Assembly: GCF_022374895.2 (NCBI RefSeq)
Contig: NZ_CP092423.2
Location: 4,526,001 to 4,590,000 of the forward strand
Length of the DNA stretch: 64,000 nt
Source of the DNA: Mycobacterium lentiflavum
Lineage (GTDB): Bacteria; Actinomycetota; Actinomycetes; Mycobacteriales; Mycobacteriaceae
Direction of reading: 5' to 3'
Position numbers and translations under genes: made by a program. Shown here in pieces: positions 17,011 through 26,271 of this stretch (position 1 is its first letter; the number at the start of each line of letters is the position of its first letter). Under the pieces are notes generated by a model. It was not told where the DNA came from. It searched no databases and saw only the letters and a list, made by a program, of their open reading frames with translations.

Positions 17011-19599
17011 CTACGCGGCGAGCGGGCTGTAGTCGGTGGTGCGTTGACGCGCCGGGCGCCCGATGCCGTGGGCGATCGCGGTCAGTTCGGCCACCGTCTT
17101 CGCCGAGCCGTATTCGGAGCCGGCCATCCGCGAGATGGTCTCCTCCATCAGCGTGCCGCCCAGGTCGTTGGCGCCGCCGTTGAGCATCACCTGGGTGTGC
17201 TGGGTGCCGAGCTTGACCCAGCTGGTCTGAATTTGGGAAATGCGGCCGTGCAACATGATTCGCGCCAGCGCGTGTACCGCCCGGTTGTCGCGGTGGGTCG
17301 GCCCCGGGCGGGCCGCACCGGCCAGATACAGCGGCGAGCTCTGGTGCACGAACGGCAGCGGCACGAATTCGGTGAAACCGCCGGTGCGGTCCTGGATGTC
17401 GCGCAGCACGTTGAGGTGGCCGACCCAGTGCCGGGGACTGTCGACGTGCCCATACATCATCGTCGACGACGACCGCAGGCCCACCTCGTGCGCGGTGCTG
17501 ACGATGTCGATCCACATCGAGGTGGGCAGCTTGCCCTTGGTGAGCACCCAGCGCACCTCGTCGTCGAGGATCTCGGCGGCGGTGCCCGGGATGGTGCCCA
17601 GCCCGGCCTCGCGCAGGCTGATCAGCCACTCGCGCACACTCAAGCCGCTCTTCGTCACGCCGTTGGCGATCTCCATCGGAGAGAACGCGTGCACGTGCAT
17701 GGACGGCACCCGGGCCTTGACGGCGCGCACCAGGTCGGCGTAGCCGGTGACCGGCAGCTCGGGGTCGATGCCACCCTGCATGCACACCTCGGTCGCGCCT
17801 TCGACGTGCGCCTCCCAGGCGCGGTCGGCAACCTCGGCCGCGGACAGTGAATACGCGTCGGCGTCGCCCTTGCGCTGCGCGAAGGCACAGAACCGGCAAC
17901 CGGTGTAGCAGATATTGGTGAAGTTGATGTTGCGGTTCACCACGAACGTGACGTCGTCGCCAACGGTGTCGCGTCGCAACGAATCCGCCAGCGCGGCAAC
18001 GGCTTCCAGTGCCGGGCCGTCGGCGGTGGCGAGCGCCAGGTACTCGTCGTCGGAGCAGCCGGCAGGATCGCGCTCGGCGGAGCGCAGCGCGGCCAGCACG
18101 TCGGTGTCGATGCGCTCGGGGGCGTTGGTGTCCCTGGCGGCAAGCTCGTGCACGTGCGCGCGAATCGATTCCCAGTCGCCGAACGCACTGTCGAGATCGC
18201 TGCGGGCCTCGCTGTTGCGCCCCTGGGTGTCGATCGACGCATTGAGATCGACCCGCCCGCTGGATTGCGCGTCGTCGGGTTCCTGCCACGGCATGCCGGT
18301 GGGGTTGACGTCACGAGCCAGGCCGGTCGCCGGATCAGCCAGTGCCGCAACGTGGCCCTGCACTCGCGGGTCGATCCAGGCGGCGCCCGCTTGGACGTAT
18401 TTGGGTTGCGCGGTCAGCCGCTGCACCAAGTCGAAGCCCGCTTCGGCGGTCACGGCGGCCAGCTCATCCAGGGCGGGCCAGGGTCGTTCCGGATTGACGT
18501 GATCGGGCGTCAGCGGTGAAACCCCGCCCCAGTCGTCGACTCCCGCGGCGACCAGCGCCAGGCACTCCTGCCGGGACACCAGATTCGGCGGCGCCTGGAT
18601 TCGCATGCCCGGCCCGAGCACCAGGCGGGCCACCGCGATCGTCGCCAGGTAGTCGTCGATCCCGGCATCGGGAACGGCGGCCATCGCGGTGTGCTGCTTG
18701 GCCCGGAAATTCTGCACGATCACTTCTTGGACATGACCGAATTCCTTGTGCGACTTGCGAATCGCGTGCAGGGTGTCGGCGCGTTCGGCCAGCGTCTCCC
18801 CGATGCCGACCAGCAGGCCGGTGGTGAACGGAATCGACAACCGACCCGCATCGGTCAGCGTCCGCAGCCGCACCGCCGGGTCTTTGTCCGGGCTGCCGTA
18901 GTGGGCGAGCCCTCTCGTCTCGAAGAGCCGCCGCGACGTGGTCTCGAGCATCATGCCCATCGACGGCGCCACCGGCTTCAGCAACGACATCTCCGACCAG
19001 CTCATCACGCCCGGATTCAGGTGCGGCAGCAGCCCGGTTTCCTCCAGCACCCGGATCGCCATCGCGCGCACATACGACAGGGTCGAGTTGTAACCACGCT
19101 CATCGAGCCAGTCGCGAGCCTGCGGCCAGCGGTCCTCCGGCCGGTCGCCGAGGGTGAATAATGCTTCCTTACAACCGAGTTCGGCGCCGCGCCGGGCGAT
19201 GTCGAGGATTTCGTCGGGCTCCAGATACATGCCCATGCCCCGGGCGCGAAGCTTGCCCGGCACGGTGACGAACGTGCAGTAGTGGCAGCTGTCCCGGCAC
19301 AGATGCGTAACGGGGATGAACACCTTGCGCGAATAGGTGATCGGCAACCGACCGTCGGGGCCACGTCGGCCCGCCGACTCCAGACCCGCGTCGCGCACCC
19401 GCGCTGCGCTGGCACACAAGTCGGCGAGGTCGGCACCGCGGGCGGTCATCGCCACGGCGGCCTCGTCGACGTTGAGCGCCACACCATCGCGTGCCCGGCG
19501 CAACACCCGCCGCAATGCAGACGCGCTGGCCTTAGGCAGAATGACGGGATTAGGCAGAGCGGCGGGCTCCTCGCCCGGAGGCCTCGGTGTCACTGGCAC
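17011..19599 (-). CDS. fbiC: FO synthase (CofG/CofH fusion) for coenzyme F420
   Basis: A bifunctional radical-SAM enzyme that joins tyrosine and 5-amino-6-ribitylamino-uracil to form FO, the F420 chromophore. Two radical-SAM domains are visible, each with a CX3CX2C iron-sulfur motif: CRDSCHYC in the N-terminal CofG-like half and CYTGCRFC in the C-terminal CofH-like half. The sequence agrees closely with Rv1173. GTG 19599 gives 862 residues (H37Rv 856); a TTG at 19647 would add 16 residues without family similarity. F420 users in the same window include the LLM oxidoreductase at 26272 and the Rv1155-like protein at 33879. Confidence 0.95.
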   Translation of the reverse strand: MPVTPRPPGEEPAALPNPVILPKASASALRRVLRRARDGVALNVDEAAVAMTARGADLADLCASAARVRDAGLESAGRRGPDGRLPITYSRKVFIPVTHLCRDSCHYCTFVTVPGKLRARGMGMYLEPDEILDIARRGAELGCKEALFTLGDRPEDRWPQARDWLDERGYNSTLSYVRAMAIRVLEETGLLPHLNPGVMSWSEMSLLKPVAPSMGMMLETTSRRLFETRGLAHYGSPDKDPAVRLRTLTDAGRLSIPFTTGLLVGIGETLAERADTLHAIRKSHKEFGHVQEVIVQNFRAKQHTAMAAVPDAGIDDYLATIAVARLVLGPGMRIQAPPNLVSRQECLALVAAGVDDWGGVSPLTPDHVNPERPWPALDELAAVTAEAGFDLVQRLTAQPKYVQAGAAWIDPRVQGHVAALADPATGLARDVNPTGMPWQEPDDAQSSGRVDLNASIDTQGRNSEARSDLDSAFGDWESIRAHVHELAARDTNAPERIDTDVLAALRSAERDPAGCSDDEYLALATADGPALEAVAALADSLRRDTVGDDVTFVVNRNINFTNICYTGCRFCAFAQRKGDADAYSLSAAEVADRAWEAHVEGATEVCMQGGIDPELPVTGYADLVRAVKARVPSMHVHAFSPMEIANGVTKSGLSVREWLISLREAGLGTIPGTAAEILDDEVRWVLTKGKLPTSMWIDIVSTAHEVGLRSSSTMMYGHVDSPRHWVGHLNVLRDIQDRTGGFTEFVPLPFVHQSSPLYLAGAARPGPTHRDNRAVHALARIMLHGRISQIQTSWVKLGTQHTQVMLNGGANDLGGTLMEETISRMAGSEYGSAKTVAELTAIAHGIGRPARQRTTDYSPLAA

Positions 19600-19710
19600 C
19601 TTGGTGTAACTTCCCCACGATCGAATTTCATCCGCGTGTCCCAACAATCTGAATTTTCGGCAACCATAGCGGGTGCCGTACGCGCAACATTAGCGCCAGG
19701 CCGGGATGCG

Positions 19711-20175
19711 TCAGCCGTAGTGGTGGCCGCGCCGCAACAGCACCAGGACCGGTGGTGTCACCCCCAGCACGATCAGCAGCAGAGCGCCGTAAGCCATCAG
19801 CCCGCTACCGCCCAGGATGATGTCGTCGGCGGGACCGCCCATGCTGATCACCGCCACCGTCAGCAGCCATGTCCACAGCGGCAACGCCGCCGCCCGCGCC
19901 GAACGGGTCCAGCGGCCGGCGGCCCAGACCAGGGCGGCGTTGACCAGACCACTGATCAGTCCGCTGATCGGACAGGGGATCGTGCCGATATAGAAAGGCA
20001 GCAGCAGAGCCCCGGCTAGTGCGGATAAGACCCCATCGACGGCCAACAGGGCCAGCACCACGACGCGAATAGCGGGGTCCGTCGCGCCCGCATCCTCGAT
20101 GGTCGCGGCGCGTGGCTTGGTTTCGGTCAGGTTGGGACGCTGTCGATGTTGGACAGAACGGAGCCGATAACCCAC
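19711..20175 (-). CDS. Small integral membrane protein (Rv1171-like)
   Basis: A 154-residue protein with four predicted transmembrane helices (VVVLALLAVDGVLSALAGAL, IPCPISGLISGLVNAALVWA, and two more) and a short basic C-terminus (LLRRGHHYG). Position between mshB and fbiC and length match Rv1171, function unknown. The GTG start at 20175 overlaps the 35-codon ORF at 20127-20234 by 49 bp in another frame; since no ATG/GTG occurs between 20175 and the first helix region, the true start may instead be a rarer codon near the small ORF's stop. Confidence 0.7.
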   Translation of the reverse strand: MGYRLRSVQHRQRPNLTETKPRAATIEDAGATDPAIRVVVLALLAVDGVLSALAGALLLPFYIGTIPCPISGLISGLVNAALVWAAGRWTRSARAAALPLWTWLLTVAVISMGGPADDIILGGSGLMAYGALLLIVLGVTPPVLVLLRRGHHYG

Positions 20176-20234
20176 TGCAAGCTGTCGAGCCGGTCCTGCC
20201 AGTGCTGCAGGTTCGGGTCCAGGTCGGGGTCCAT
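20127..20234 (-). CDS. 35-residue small protein between mshB and the Rv1171-like gene
   Basis: An ATG-started ORF at 20234 with a GGAAGGAA ribosome-binding site 6 bp upstream. The translation begins MDPDLDPNLQHWQDRLDSLQ, is acidic and likely amphipathic helical, and ends NIDSVPT. It starts 34 bp after the mshB stop and overlaps the start of the Rv1171-like gene, which fits a mshB-sORF-Rv1171 operon with translational coupling. Function unknown. Confidence 0.6.
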   Translation of the reverse strand: MDPDLDPNLQHWQDRLDSLQWVIGSVLSNIDSVPT

Positions 20235-20267
20235 GCGAATTCCTTCCGTGGCTGCCTGCCTGGCAGC

Positions 20268-21170
20268 CTACCGCGTCGCGGATCCGTCGAGGTTCAGTCC
20301 AGCGAGCAGATCGGTCTCCCAGCCACGCTCGTCGCGGTCCCCGGCGGCACCGGCGACCAGGACGTAGTGCTCCTCGCCGAGGATCGGCAGCGCCATGTTG
20401 TTCGACAGGGCACAGGCCCGTCCGGTCGGGCCGACGACCACCTGCGTGGCGTGCGCGGCGAGTGCTGCGACCTTGGCGGCCAACGCATCCGGCGGCGTCG
20501 CCACGACGGCGTCGATCGCGTCGTCGGAGTATCCGAAGTCGAATTCCTCTTGGGGCGGTTTCACCCAGCCGGGCAGGAAATCGGCGGGACCCAGGGCGTC
20601 CCAGCCGGCCAGGAACGCATCGACGGCCAGCACCGTCCAGTAGAACTTTGGCACTTCCCAGGGCTCGCCGGGGTAACCGTCGCCGGCGGCCGCTGCCACC
20701 GCGGCCGTCGTAACGGTGTGGGCCCGAATGTGGTCGGGATGCCCGTATCCGCCGTTGGGGTCATAGGTGACGACGACGTGCGGGCGCAGCCGGCGAATGA
20801 CCTCGACCAGCGCCCCGACGGCCTCGCGTTCGTCGGCGTCGATGAAGCGCTCGCGGCGCCGCTTCTCGGTGCCCGCCATGCCGGAGTCGCGCCAGCGTCC
20901 CGCGCCGCCGAGATAGATAGGTGCACCGATACCAAGTGCCTGCAATGCCGCGGTGAGTTCGCCGATTCGGTAGCCGCCGAGTTGGTCGGCACGATCGACC
21001 GCGAGCTCGGCCCAGCGTTCCCCGATGACCTCGCCCTCCTCGCCCAGCGTGCAGGTCACGACGCTCACCTCGGCGCCGTGCGCGGCGTAATACGCGATCG
21101 TGGCGCCGTTGCTCAGGCTCTCGTCGTCGGGATGGGCGTGGACGAACAACAGCCGCGGAGTCTCAGGCAT
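20268..21170 (-). CDS. mshB: GlcNAc-Ins deacetylase of mycothiol biosynthesis
   Basis: A zinc-dependent deacetylase of the LmbE/PIG-L family that removes acetate from GlcNAc-Ins in the mycothiol pathway. The 300 residues show the zinc motif AHPDDES (His13, Asp16) and the second metal-binding histidine in GYGHPDH near residue 146. The translation agrees with Rv1170. It is transcribed leftwards, ahead of the small ORF and the Rv1171-like gene, and is divergent from the TetR gene at 21264. Confidence 0.95.
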   Translation of the reverse strand: MPETPRLLFVHAHPDDESLSNGATIAYYAAHGAEVSVVTCTLGEEGEVIGERWAELAVDRADQLGGYRIGELTAALQALGIGAPIYLGGAGRWRDSGMAGTEKRRRERFIDADEREAVGALVEVIRRLRPHVVVTYDPNGGYGHPDHIRAHTVTTAAVAAAAGDGYPGEPWEVPKFYWTVLAVDAFLAGWDALGPADFLPGWVKPPQEEFDFGYSDDAIDAVVATPPDALAAKVAALAAHATQVVVGPTGRACALSNNMALPILGEEHYVLVAGAAGDRDERGWETDLLAGLNLDGSATR

Positions 21171-21263
21171 GGACGCACCCTACCCGCCGCCGAGCCGGTA
21201 ATCTCGGTCGTCGTATTGCACCAGGACCCACCAAATAGGAACGCCAGCGGCTACTATCGAGAA

Positions 21264-21881
21264 ATGCCGCAAGCCACCGAGATAGCGCCGACGGGCGTCC
21301 GCAGCCGCCGCCGCGGTGAGGTGCTCGAGCGTGCGCTCTATGAGGCCACGCTGGCGGAGTTGGCGCAGGTCGGATACGGCGGGCTGACGATGGAAGGAAT
21401 CGCCGCGCGCGCCCAGACCGGCAAGGCCGCGCTGTACCGGCGCTGGTGCAGCAAGCACGATCTGGTGCATGCCGCGCTGGTGTTCGCGCTGCCGCCGGTG
21501 CCCGAACCCCGCTCCGGCCGATCGCCCAGGGACGCCCTGCTGACGCTGTTCACCTCGCACCGCGACGTCCTGGCCGGCAAGACGGCTTTTCCCGGCCTGG
21601 ACACCGTGCATCAGCTGCTGCACGAACCCGAGATGCGGGCCATCTTCGCCGACGCCGTGGTGTGCCCGCGGCTGCAGATTGTCGAATCGATCCTGCAAAC
21701 CGCGATCGACGCCGGGGAACTCGATCCGGCCACGGTCACTCCGCTGACCGCACGCGTGGGACCGGCATTGATCAACCATCACTTCCTGTTGACCGGCGTA
21801 CCACCGAACCGGCGCGAGCTGGCGCTGATCGTCGACACCGTGATCCCGCCCCGGGCATCGGCGTCACCGGCCAGTACTTAG
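21264..21881 (+). CDS. TetR-family transcriptional regulator (Rv1167c-like)
   Basis: A 205-residue repressor-type protein. The N-terminal helix-turn-helix covers residues about 25-65 (LAQVGYGGLTMEGIAARAQTG then KAALYRRWCSKHDLV), and the rest is a ligand-binding helical domain with a TetR_C-like end. ATG 21264 removes a long non-coding extension antisense to mshB. Position beside mshB and lpqW matches Rv1167c. It ends convergent with lpqW, in a 10-bp tandem repeat. Its target may be the 93-bp divergent promoter with mshB; not shown. Confidence 0.85.
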   Translation: MPQATEIAPTGVRSRRRGEVLERALYEATLAELAQVGYGGLTMEGIAARAQTGKAALYRRWCSKHDLVHAALVFALPPVPEPRSGRSPRDALLTLFTSHRDVLAGKTAFPGLDTVHQLLHEPEMRAIFADAVVCPRLQIVESILQTAIDAGELDPATVTPLTARVGPALINHHFLLTGVPPNRRELALIVDTVIPPRASASPAST

Positions 21882-21917
21882 GGCTCCTTAGGGCTCCTTA
21901 GGGCCCCTTAGGGCCCG
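21881..21917. repeat. 10-bp tandem repeat between convergent tetR and lpqW
   Basis: Units GGGCTCCTTA (21881-21890, 21891-21900), GGGCCCCTTA (21901-21910) and a partial GGGCCCG. The tetR TAG ends at the first base, and the lpqW TAA stop lies in the third unit. Confidence 0.8.
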
Positions 21918-23782
21918 GTTTTCACCCATTGCCCGGCGTCGCCGACGATCCCGACCGGCACGGCTCCGGAGAGGCTGACGTTCTGCACGCTCGGGCCCGC
22001 CCCGACGATCGTGGTGTCCTGCAGGATCGGCAACACCGTCGACATGTTCCACAGCCGCGGCTCGACCGCGGTGATCACATCGTTGATGCTCTTGGTGCCG
22101 TCGAGGGCGGCGTCGATGTTGGATTGGATGCTGCGGTCGCAGATCCCGGTCAGGTTCGACGGCGCCTGCACCAGCGCGCCGGGGTCGGGTGGACGACTCG
22201 GGGCCGTAGGCGCGGTGCTGGCCGGCGGCGCCGGTGAGGTCGAGACGACGGGTGTGGTCGTCGGCGGCGTGGTCGCGGTCGGTACCGCCGTCGACTCCAA
22301 AGCGGGGCAGCCGTAGCGCGACGCCAGCAGCGTCGCCAGGTTTCCACCGGCCTGGTGCCACCCGACGATCGCGTCCACCTGGTTGTTGTTCAGCGCGTCG
22401 CGATACAGGGTCACCGGATCCAGCGCCAACACCGACGCGGCGATGCCGACGTTGCGCAGTTGGTCGGCGGCGGTGTTGGCCACGGCCACCGAGGTCGCGT
22501 CGTTGGCCGCCACCCCGATCACCAGCGACAGCTGCTTGCCGTCCTTGCTGATCCGGCCGCGGATGACCTCCGGCGGTCCGGTGGTCGGGGGCGGGGTGGT
22601 ATCGGGTGCGGGCACGCTGTTCTCCACCTGGTACCCGGCAGCCGAAAACAATGCCAGCGCAGCCTGTTTGGTCATCGCGGGCGGTGCGGTCGGTACATAG
22701 CCGGGGTCGCTGGGCGCCCGGATCTGGGCTTGGTCCAGCGAGATGGTGTTGTCGCTGCCGGCGCCCACGGCGGCAAGTAGATCGACGTCGAGCAATCCCA
22801 GAATCCCCTTGCGGACCTGGGTATCGGCCAGCTTGGGCTGGTTGGCGCGCAGCGTGAGCTGCATGACGCGCGGGCTCATGATCCGGGCGGTCCGCACGTC
22901 GGGGATGGCCGACAGCTGAGCGAACGACGCGGAGCCGCCGTGCACCTGGGCCACCTGGGTGTCGCCGTTGCGCACCGAATCCGCCAGTGCCGCAGGCGCT
23001 CCGGCCCGCCGGAACTGGATCAGCGCGGGTTTGGCGGGCGGCCCCCAATAGCGGTCGTTGCGGGCGATCAAGATCTCGTCGCGCTGCGGGTCGATGTTCT
23101 CCACCCGGAACTGGCCGCCGGTAACCGTCAGCGACCGGACCAGTCCGGCGGCGAAACCGCCCGGTACGTCCTTGACGATGTGCGCCGGCAGCAGATCGTT
23201 GAACAGTTCCTTCCACGCAGGGTAGGGCTGCGCGAAGGTGACGACGGCCTGCTTGCCGCCCTCGAGCGACTGCACACCGGTGATCAGGTCATAGCCGGCC
23301 GGATCGACCACCCCGGGCTGGGTGACCATTTGATGCCACAGATACCAGAAGTCGTCGGCACCGATCGGCGCGTTGTCGGTCCACTGCGCCTCGGGCCGGA
23401 TCTTGTAGGTGACCGTGAACGGGTTCTGGTTCGTCACCTCGGCGGACACCAGCAGGGTCGGGTCCAGCTCCCACCGCGAACCCGTCGGTGTGTTGGGGTC
23501 GGGCACCGGCCGGAATGCGCTCGGCAACACCAGCGCGCTGATCGCCGCATTGACCGGTGACAGGTCGGAGAGTAGATGCGGGTTGAATCCGGCGCCGATC
23601 GAGTCGATGCCCATGATGATCTGGGTGACCCGCTGCGGGGGCGGCGGTGTGTTGTGCGGCGTATCGGTGCTTTGCGGCGCCGGCGGCGGGCTCACGGTGC
23701 AGGCCGCCAGGGTCAGGCCCATCAGTGCGAGCAGTACGGCGCCGATCAGCAAAACGTGGCGGGCCCGGTGCAGCACGAGCAT
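21908..23782 (-). CDS. lpqW: Lipoprotein LpqW, lipomannan/LAM pathway factor
   Basis: A 624-residue secreted lipoprotein with the solute-binding-protein (SBP_bac_5) fold. It is known in mycobacteria to channel PIM intermediates between polar PIMs and lipomannan/lipoarabinomannan, acting with PimE. The signal peptide core VLLIGAVLLALMGLTLAAC ends in a lipobox (LAAC), lipidated at the cysteine near residue 27. A Pro/Thr-rich insertion occurs near residues 525-560. ATG 23782 was chosen because it opens a proper signal peptide; an ATG at 23842 adds 20 residues. PimE is encoded 5 kb away in this same window. Confidence 0.92.
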   Translation of the reverse strand: MLVLHRARHVLLIGAVLLALMGLTLAACTVSPPPAPQSTDTPHNTPPPPQRVTQIIMGIDSIGAGFNPHLLSDLSPVNAAISALVLPSAFRPVPDPNTPTGSRWELDPTLLVSAEVTNQNPFTVTYKIRPEAQWTDNAPIGADDFWYLWHQMVTQPGVVDPAGYDLITGVQSLEGGKQAVVTFAQPYPAWKELFNDLLPAHIVKDVPGGFAAGLVRSLTVTGGQFRVENIDPQRDEILIARNDRYWGPPAKPALIQFRRAGAPAALADSVRNGDTQVAQVHGGSASFAQLSAIPDVRTARIMSPRVMQLTLRANQPKLADTQVRKGILGLLDVDLLAAVGAGSDNTISLDQAQIRAPSDPGYVPTAPPAMTKQAALALFSAAGYQVENSVPAPDTTPPPTTGPPEVIRGRISKDGKQLSLVIGVAANDATSVAVANTAADQLRNVGIAASVLALDPVTLYRDALNNNQVDAIVGWHQAGGNLATLLASRYGCPALESTAVPTATTPPTTTPVVSTSPAPPASTAPTAPSRPPDPGALVQAPSNLTGICDRSIQSNIDAALDGTKSINDVITAVEPRLWNMSTVLPILQDTTIVGAGPSVQNVSLSGAVPVGIVGDAGQWVKTGP

Positions 23783-23843
23783 CAGGGTATCGACCGCCTG
23801 CCCGGCGGCTTTTCGACTCCTTCGGGCGAAGGGCAACAACAAC

Positions 23844-25733
23844 CTAGCCCCGAGCCTTCGCCCGCGCCTTGCTGCGTGCCCGCGAGGTGGCGTCCAGCTC
23901 GACCTTGCGTACCCGCACGATCTCCGGAGTCACCTCGACGCACTCATCGGCCGCGCAGAACTCCATGGCTTGCTCCAGGTCGAGTTCCAGCGGACGGGCC
24001 AGCGTCTCGATGACGTCGGCGGTCGAGGACCGCATGTTGGTGAGCTTCTTTTCCCGCGTGATGTTGATGTCGAGATCCTCTGCGCGCGGGTTGATTCCGA
24101 CGACCATGCCCTCGTAGGTGTCCTGCCCGGGCTCGACGAAGAACTGGCCGCGGTCGGCGAGCTGAATCATGGCGAACGGCGTGATGGTGCCGGACCGGTC
24201 CGACACCAGCGAGCCGGTGTGGCGGGCCCGGATCTCCCCCGCCCAGGGCCGATAGCCGTCGAACACCGCGTTGGCGATGCCGGTGCCGCGGGTGATGGTG
24301 AGGAAGTCGGTGCGGAACCCGATCAAGCCGCGGCTGGGCACGATGAAGTCCATCCGAACCCAGCCCGCCGCGTGGTTGGTCATCTCCTCCATGCGGCCCC
24401 TGCGGCCGGCCATCAATTGGGTGATGGCGCCAACGAATTCCTCGGGGCAGTCGATCGTCATCGCCTCGAACGGCTCGTGCAGCTTGCCGTCGATCGTGCG
24501 GGTAACCACCTGCGGCTTGCCGACCGTCAGCTCGAAGCCCTCCCGGCGCATCTGTTCGACCAGCACGGCCAGGGCGAGCTCGCCGCGGCCCTGCACCTCC
24601 CAGGCGTCGGGCCGGCCGATGTCGACCACCCGGATCGACACGTTGCCGACCAGCTCTTGGTCGAGCCGGGCGCGGACCATGCGGGCGGTCAGCTTATGCC
24701 CGGACACCTTGCCGGCCAGCGGCGAGGTGTTGGTGCCGATCGTCACCGAGATCGCCGGCTCGTCGACGTGAATGCGCGGCAGCGCGTGCGCGTGGTCGGG
24801 ATCGGCCAGCGTGTCGCCGATCATGATCTCGGGCAGCCCGGCGACGGCCACGATGTCCCCGGCGACGGCTTCCTCGGTCGAGGTCCGCTCGACGCCTTCG
24901 GTGACGAGCAGTTCGGTGATCTTCGCGGTGGAGATGACGGGATGGCCGTCGACCTCCCGCATCCAGGCGACCTGCTGGCCCTTGCGGATCCGGCCCTTGT
25001 AGATGCGGATCAGCGCCAAGCGGCCGAGGAAAGCCGACGCGTCGAGGTTGGTGACGAGCGCCTGCAGCGGAGCGTCCGGGTCGCCCTGCGGCGGCGGGAT
25101 GTGGTCGAGCAGCACGTCGAAGAGTGGGTCGAGGTTGGTGCCCTCGGGGTTCTCGCCGTTGGCAGGTTCGGTGGTGCTGGCGATACCCGCGCGCCCCGAC
25201 GCGTACAGCGTCGGCAGTCCGAGCGCGGCCTCTGCGGCCTTCTGCGCCTCGTCGTCAAGGTCGGAGGCGACATCGAGCAGCAGGTCATGGCTGTCGGACA
25301 CGACCTCGGCGATGCGGGCGTCGGGCCTATCGGTCTTGTTGACGACCAAAATCACCGGCAGGTGCGCGGCCAGTGCCTTGCGCAGCACGAATCTGGTCTG
25401 CGGCAGCGGCCCCTCGGAGGCGTCGACCAGCAGTAGCACGCCGTCGACCATGGACAGCCCGCGTTCGACCTCGCCCCCAAAGTCGGCGTGGCCCGGGGTG
25501 TCGATGACGTTGATGACGGTCGTCGATCCGTCCGCATGCTTGCGATGCACGGCCGTGTTCTTGGCCAGGATCGTGATGCCCTTTTCCTTCTCCAGATCCC
25601 CGGAGTCCATCAGGCGCTCGACCGCGTCGTCCCCTCGATGTGTCAGCGCGCCGGACTGCCGGAGCATCGCATCGACGAGGGTGGTCTTGCCGTGGTCGAC
25701 GTGGGCGACGATGGCGACGTTGCGGAATGGCAC
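23844..25733 (-). CDS. typA: Translational GTPase TypA/BipA
   Basis: A ribosome-associated GTPase of 629 residues, with domains in EF-G order: G domain (residues 1 to about 195) carrying AHVDHGKTTLVDAML, the DTPGHADFGGEVER switch and the NKTD base-recognition motif, then beta-barrel, EF-G III/V-like and the BipA-specific C-terminus ending RARSKARAKARG. It matches Rv1165. GTG 25733 starts at the first conserved residues. It lies 62 bp upstream of lpqW and probably shares its mRNA. It assists ribosome assembly and stress adaptation. Confidence 0.96.
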   Translation of the reverse strand: MPFRNVAIVAHVDHGKTTLVDAMLRQSGALTHRGDDAVERLMDSGDLEKEKGITILAKNTAVHRKHADGSTTVINVIDTPGHADFGGEVERGLSMVDGVLLLVDASEGPLPQTRFVLRKALAAHLPVILVVNKTDRPDARIAEVVSDSHDLLLDVASDLDDEAQKAAEAALGLPTLYASGRAGIASTTEPANGENPEGTNLDPLFDVLLDHIPPPQGDPDAPLQALVTNLDASAFLGRLALIRIYKGRIRKGQQVAWMREVDGHPVISTAKITELLVTEGVERTSTEEAVAGDIVAVAGLPEIMIGDTLADPDHAHALPRIHVDEPAISVTIGTNTSPLAGKVSGHKLTARMVRARLDQELVGNVSIRVVDIGRPDAWEVQGRGELALAVLVEQMRREGFELTVGKPQVVTRTIDGKLHEPFEAMTIDCPEEFVGAITQLMAGRRGRMEEMTNHAAGWVRMDFIVPSRGLIGFRTDFLTITRGTGIANAVFDGYRPWAGEIRARHTGSLVSDRSGTITPFAMIQLADRGQFFVEPGQDTYEGMVVGINPRAEDLDINITREKKLTNMRSSTADVIETLARPLELDLEQAMEFCAADECVEVTPEIVRVRKVELDATSRARSKARAKARG

Positions 25734-25871
25734 GTCGGTGATTCTGGCAGCGGTGACCCGTCAATGGCGAACCGAGCAGCTCATCCGGTGTGCATCCAGG
25801 GCGGTGAAATGGGCTCACGCGTGTCCGCTTCAGGTTCCCTCGGAGAGACGGGGCAGCTGTCGGGAGGTCAC

Positions 25872-26264
25872 TCAGAGGATGCTGGCCAGGTCGGTTAGCC
25901 ATCCGCGATCGGCGGGCACCCAGTCGACCTCGGCCAGTTCGGCTGCCGTGACCCAGCGCAGCGCCCGGTGGTCATGCGGGTGCGGTTCGCCGCCGGCCAG
26001 GCGCACCAGGTAGGCCCGCAGCGTCGTCGAGCCGTTCAGCGAAATGTCGTCGCCAAGTCGATCCCCCACCACCACGTCGGCAACGTCGAGGCCGAGTTCC
26101 TCGGCCAGTTCGCGGGCCAAAGCTTGCGGCTCGGTCTCCCCGGGCGCGACCTTGCCACCGGGAAGTTCCCATCGACCGGCTAACTCCGGTGGCCGGACGC
26201 GTTGGGCGACCAGCAGCGCGGAGCCACGGATGACGGCTCCGGCGACGACGATCTGGGTCGGCAT
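25872..26264 (-). CDS. mutT2: Nudix CTP/dCTP pyrophosphatase MutT2
   Basis: A 130-residue Nudix hydrolase. It shows the complete Nudix box: GGKVAPGETE, then REL and EELG (pattern GX5EX7REUXEEXGU). It matches Rv1160, which hydrolyses CTP and 5-methyl-dCTP. ATG 26264 gives the MPTQIVVAGAVI start seen in the family; an upstream ATG (26312) adds residues with no similarity. It ends 139 bp from typA, with no nitrate reductase genes between, unlike H37Rv. Confidence 0.92.
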   Translation of the reverse strand: MPTQIVVAGAVIRGSALLVAQRVRPPELAGRWELPGGKVAPGETEPQALARELAEELGLDVADVVVGDRLGDDISLNGSTTLRAYLVRLAGGEPHPHDHRALRWVTAAELAEVDWVPADRGWLTDLASIL

Positions 26265-26271
26265 CGGCAGC

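Noticed and set aside
16991..18289. 432-codon minus-strand ORF
   Set aside because: Out-of-frame shadow within fbiC.
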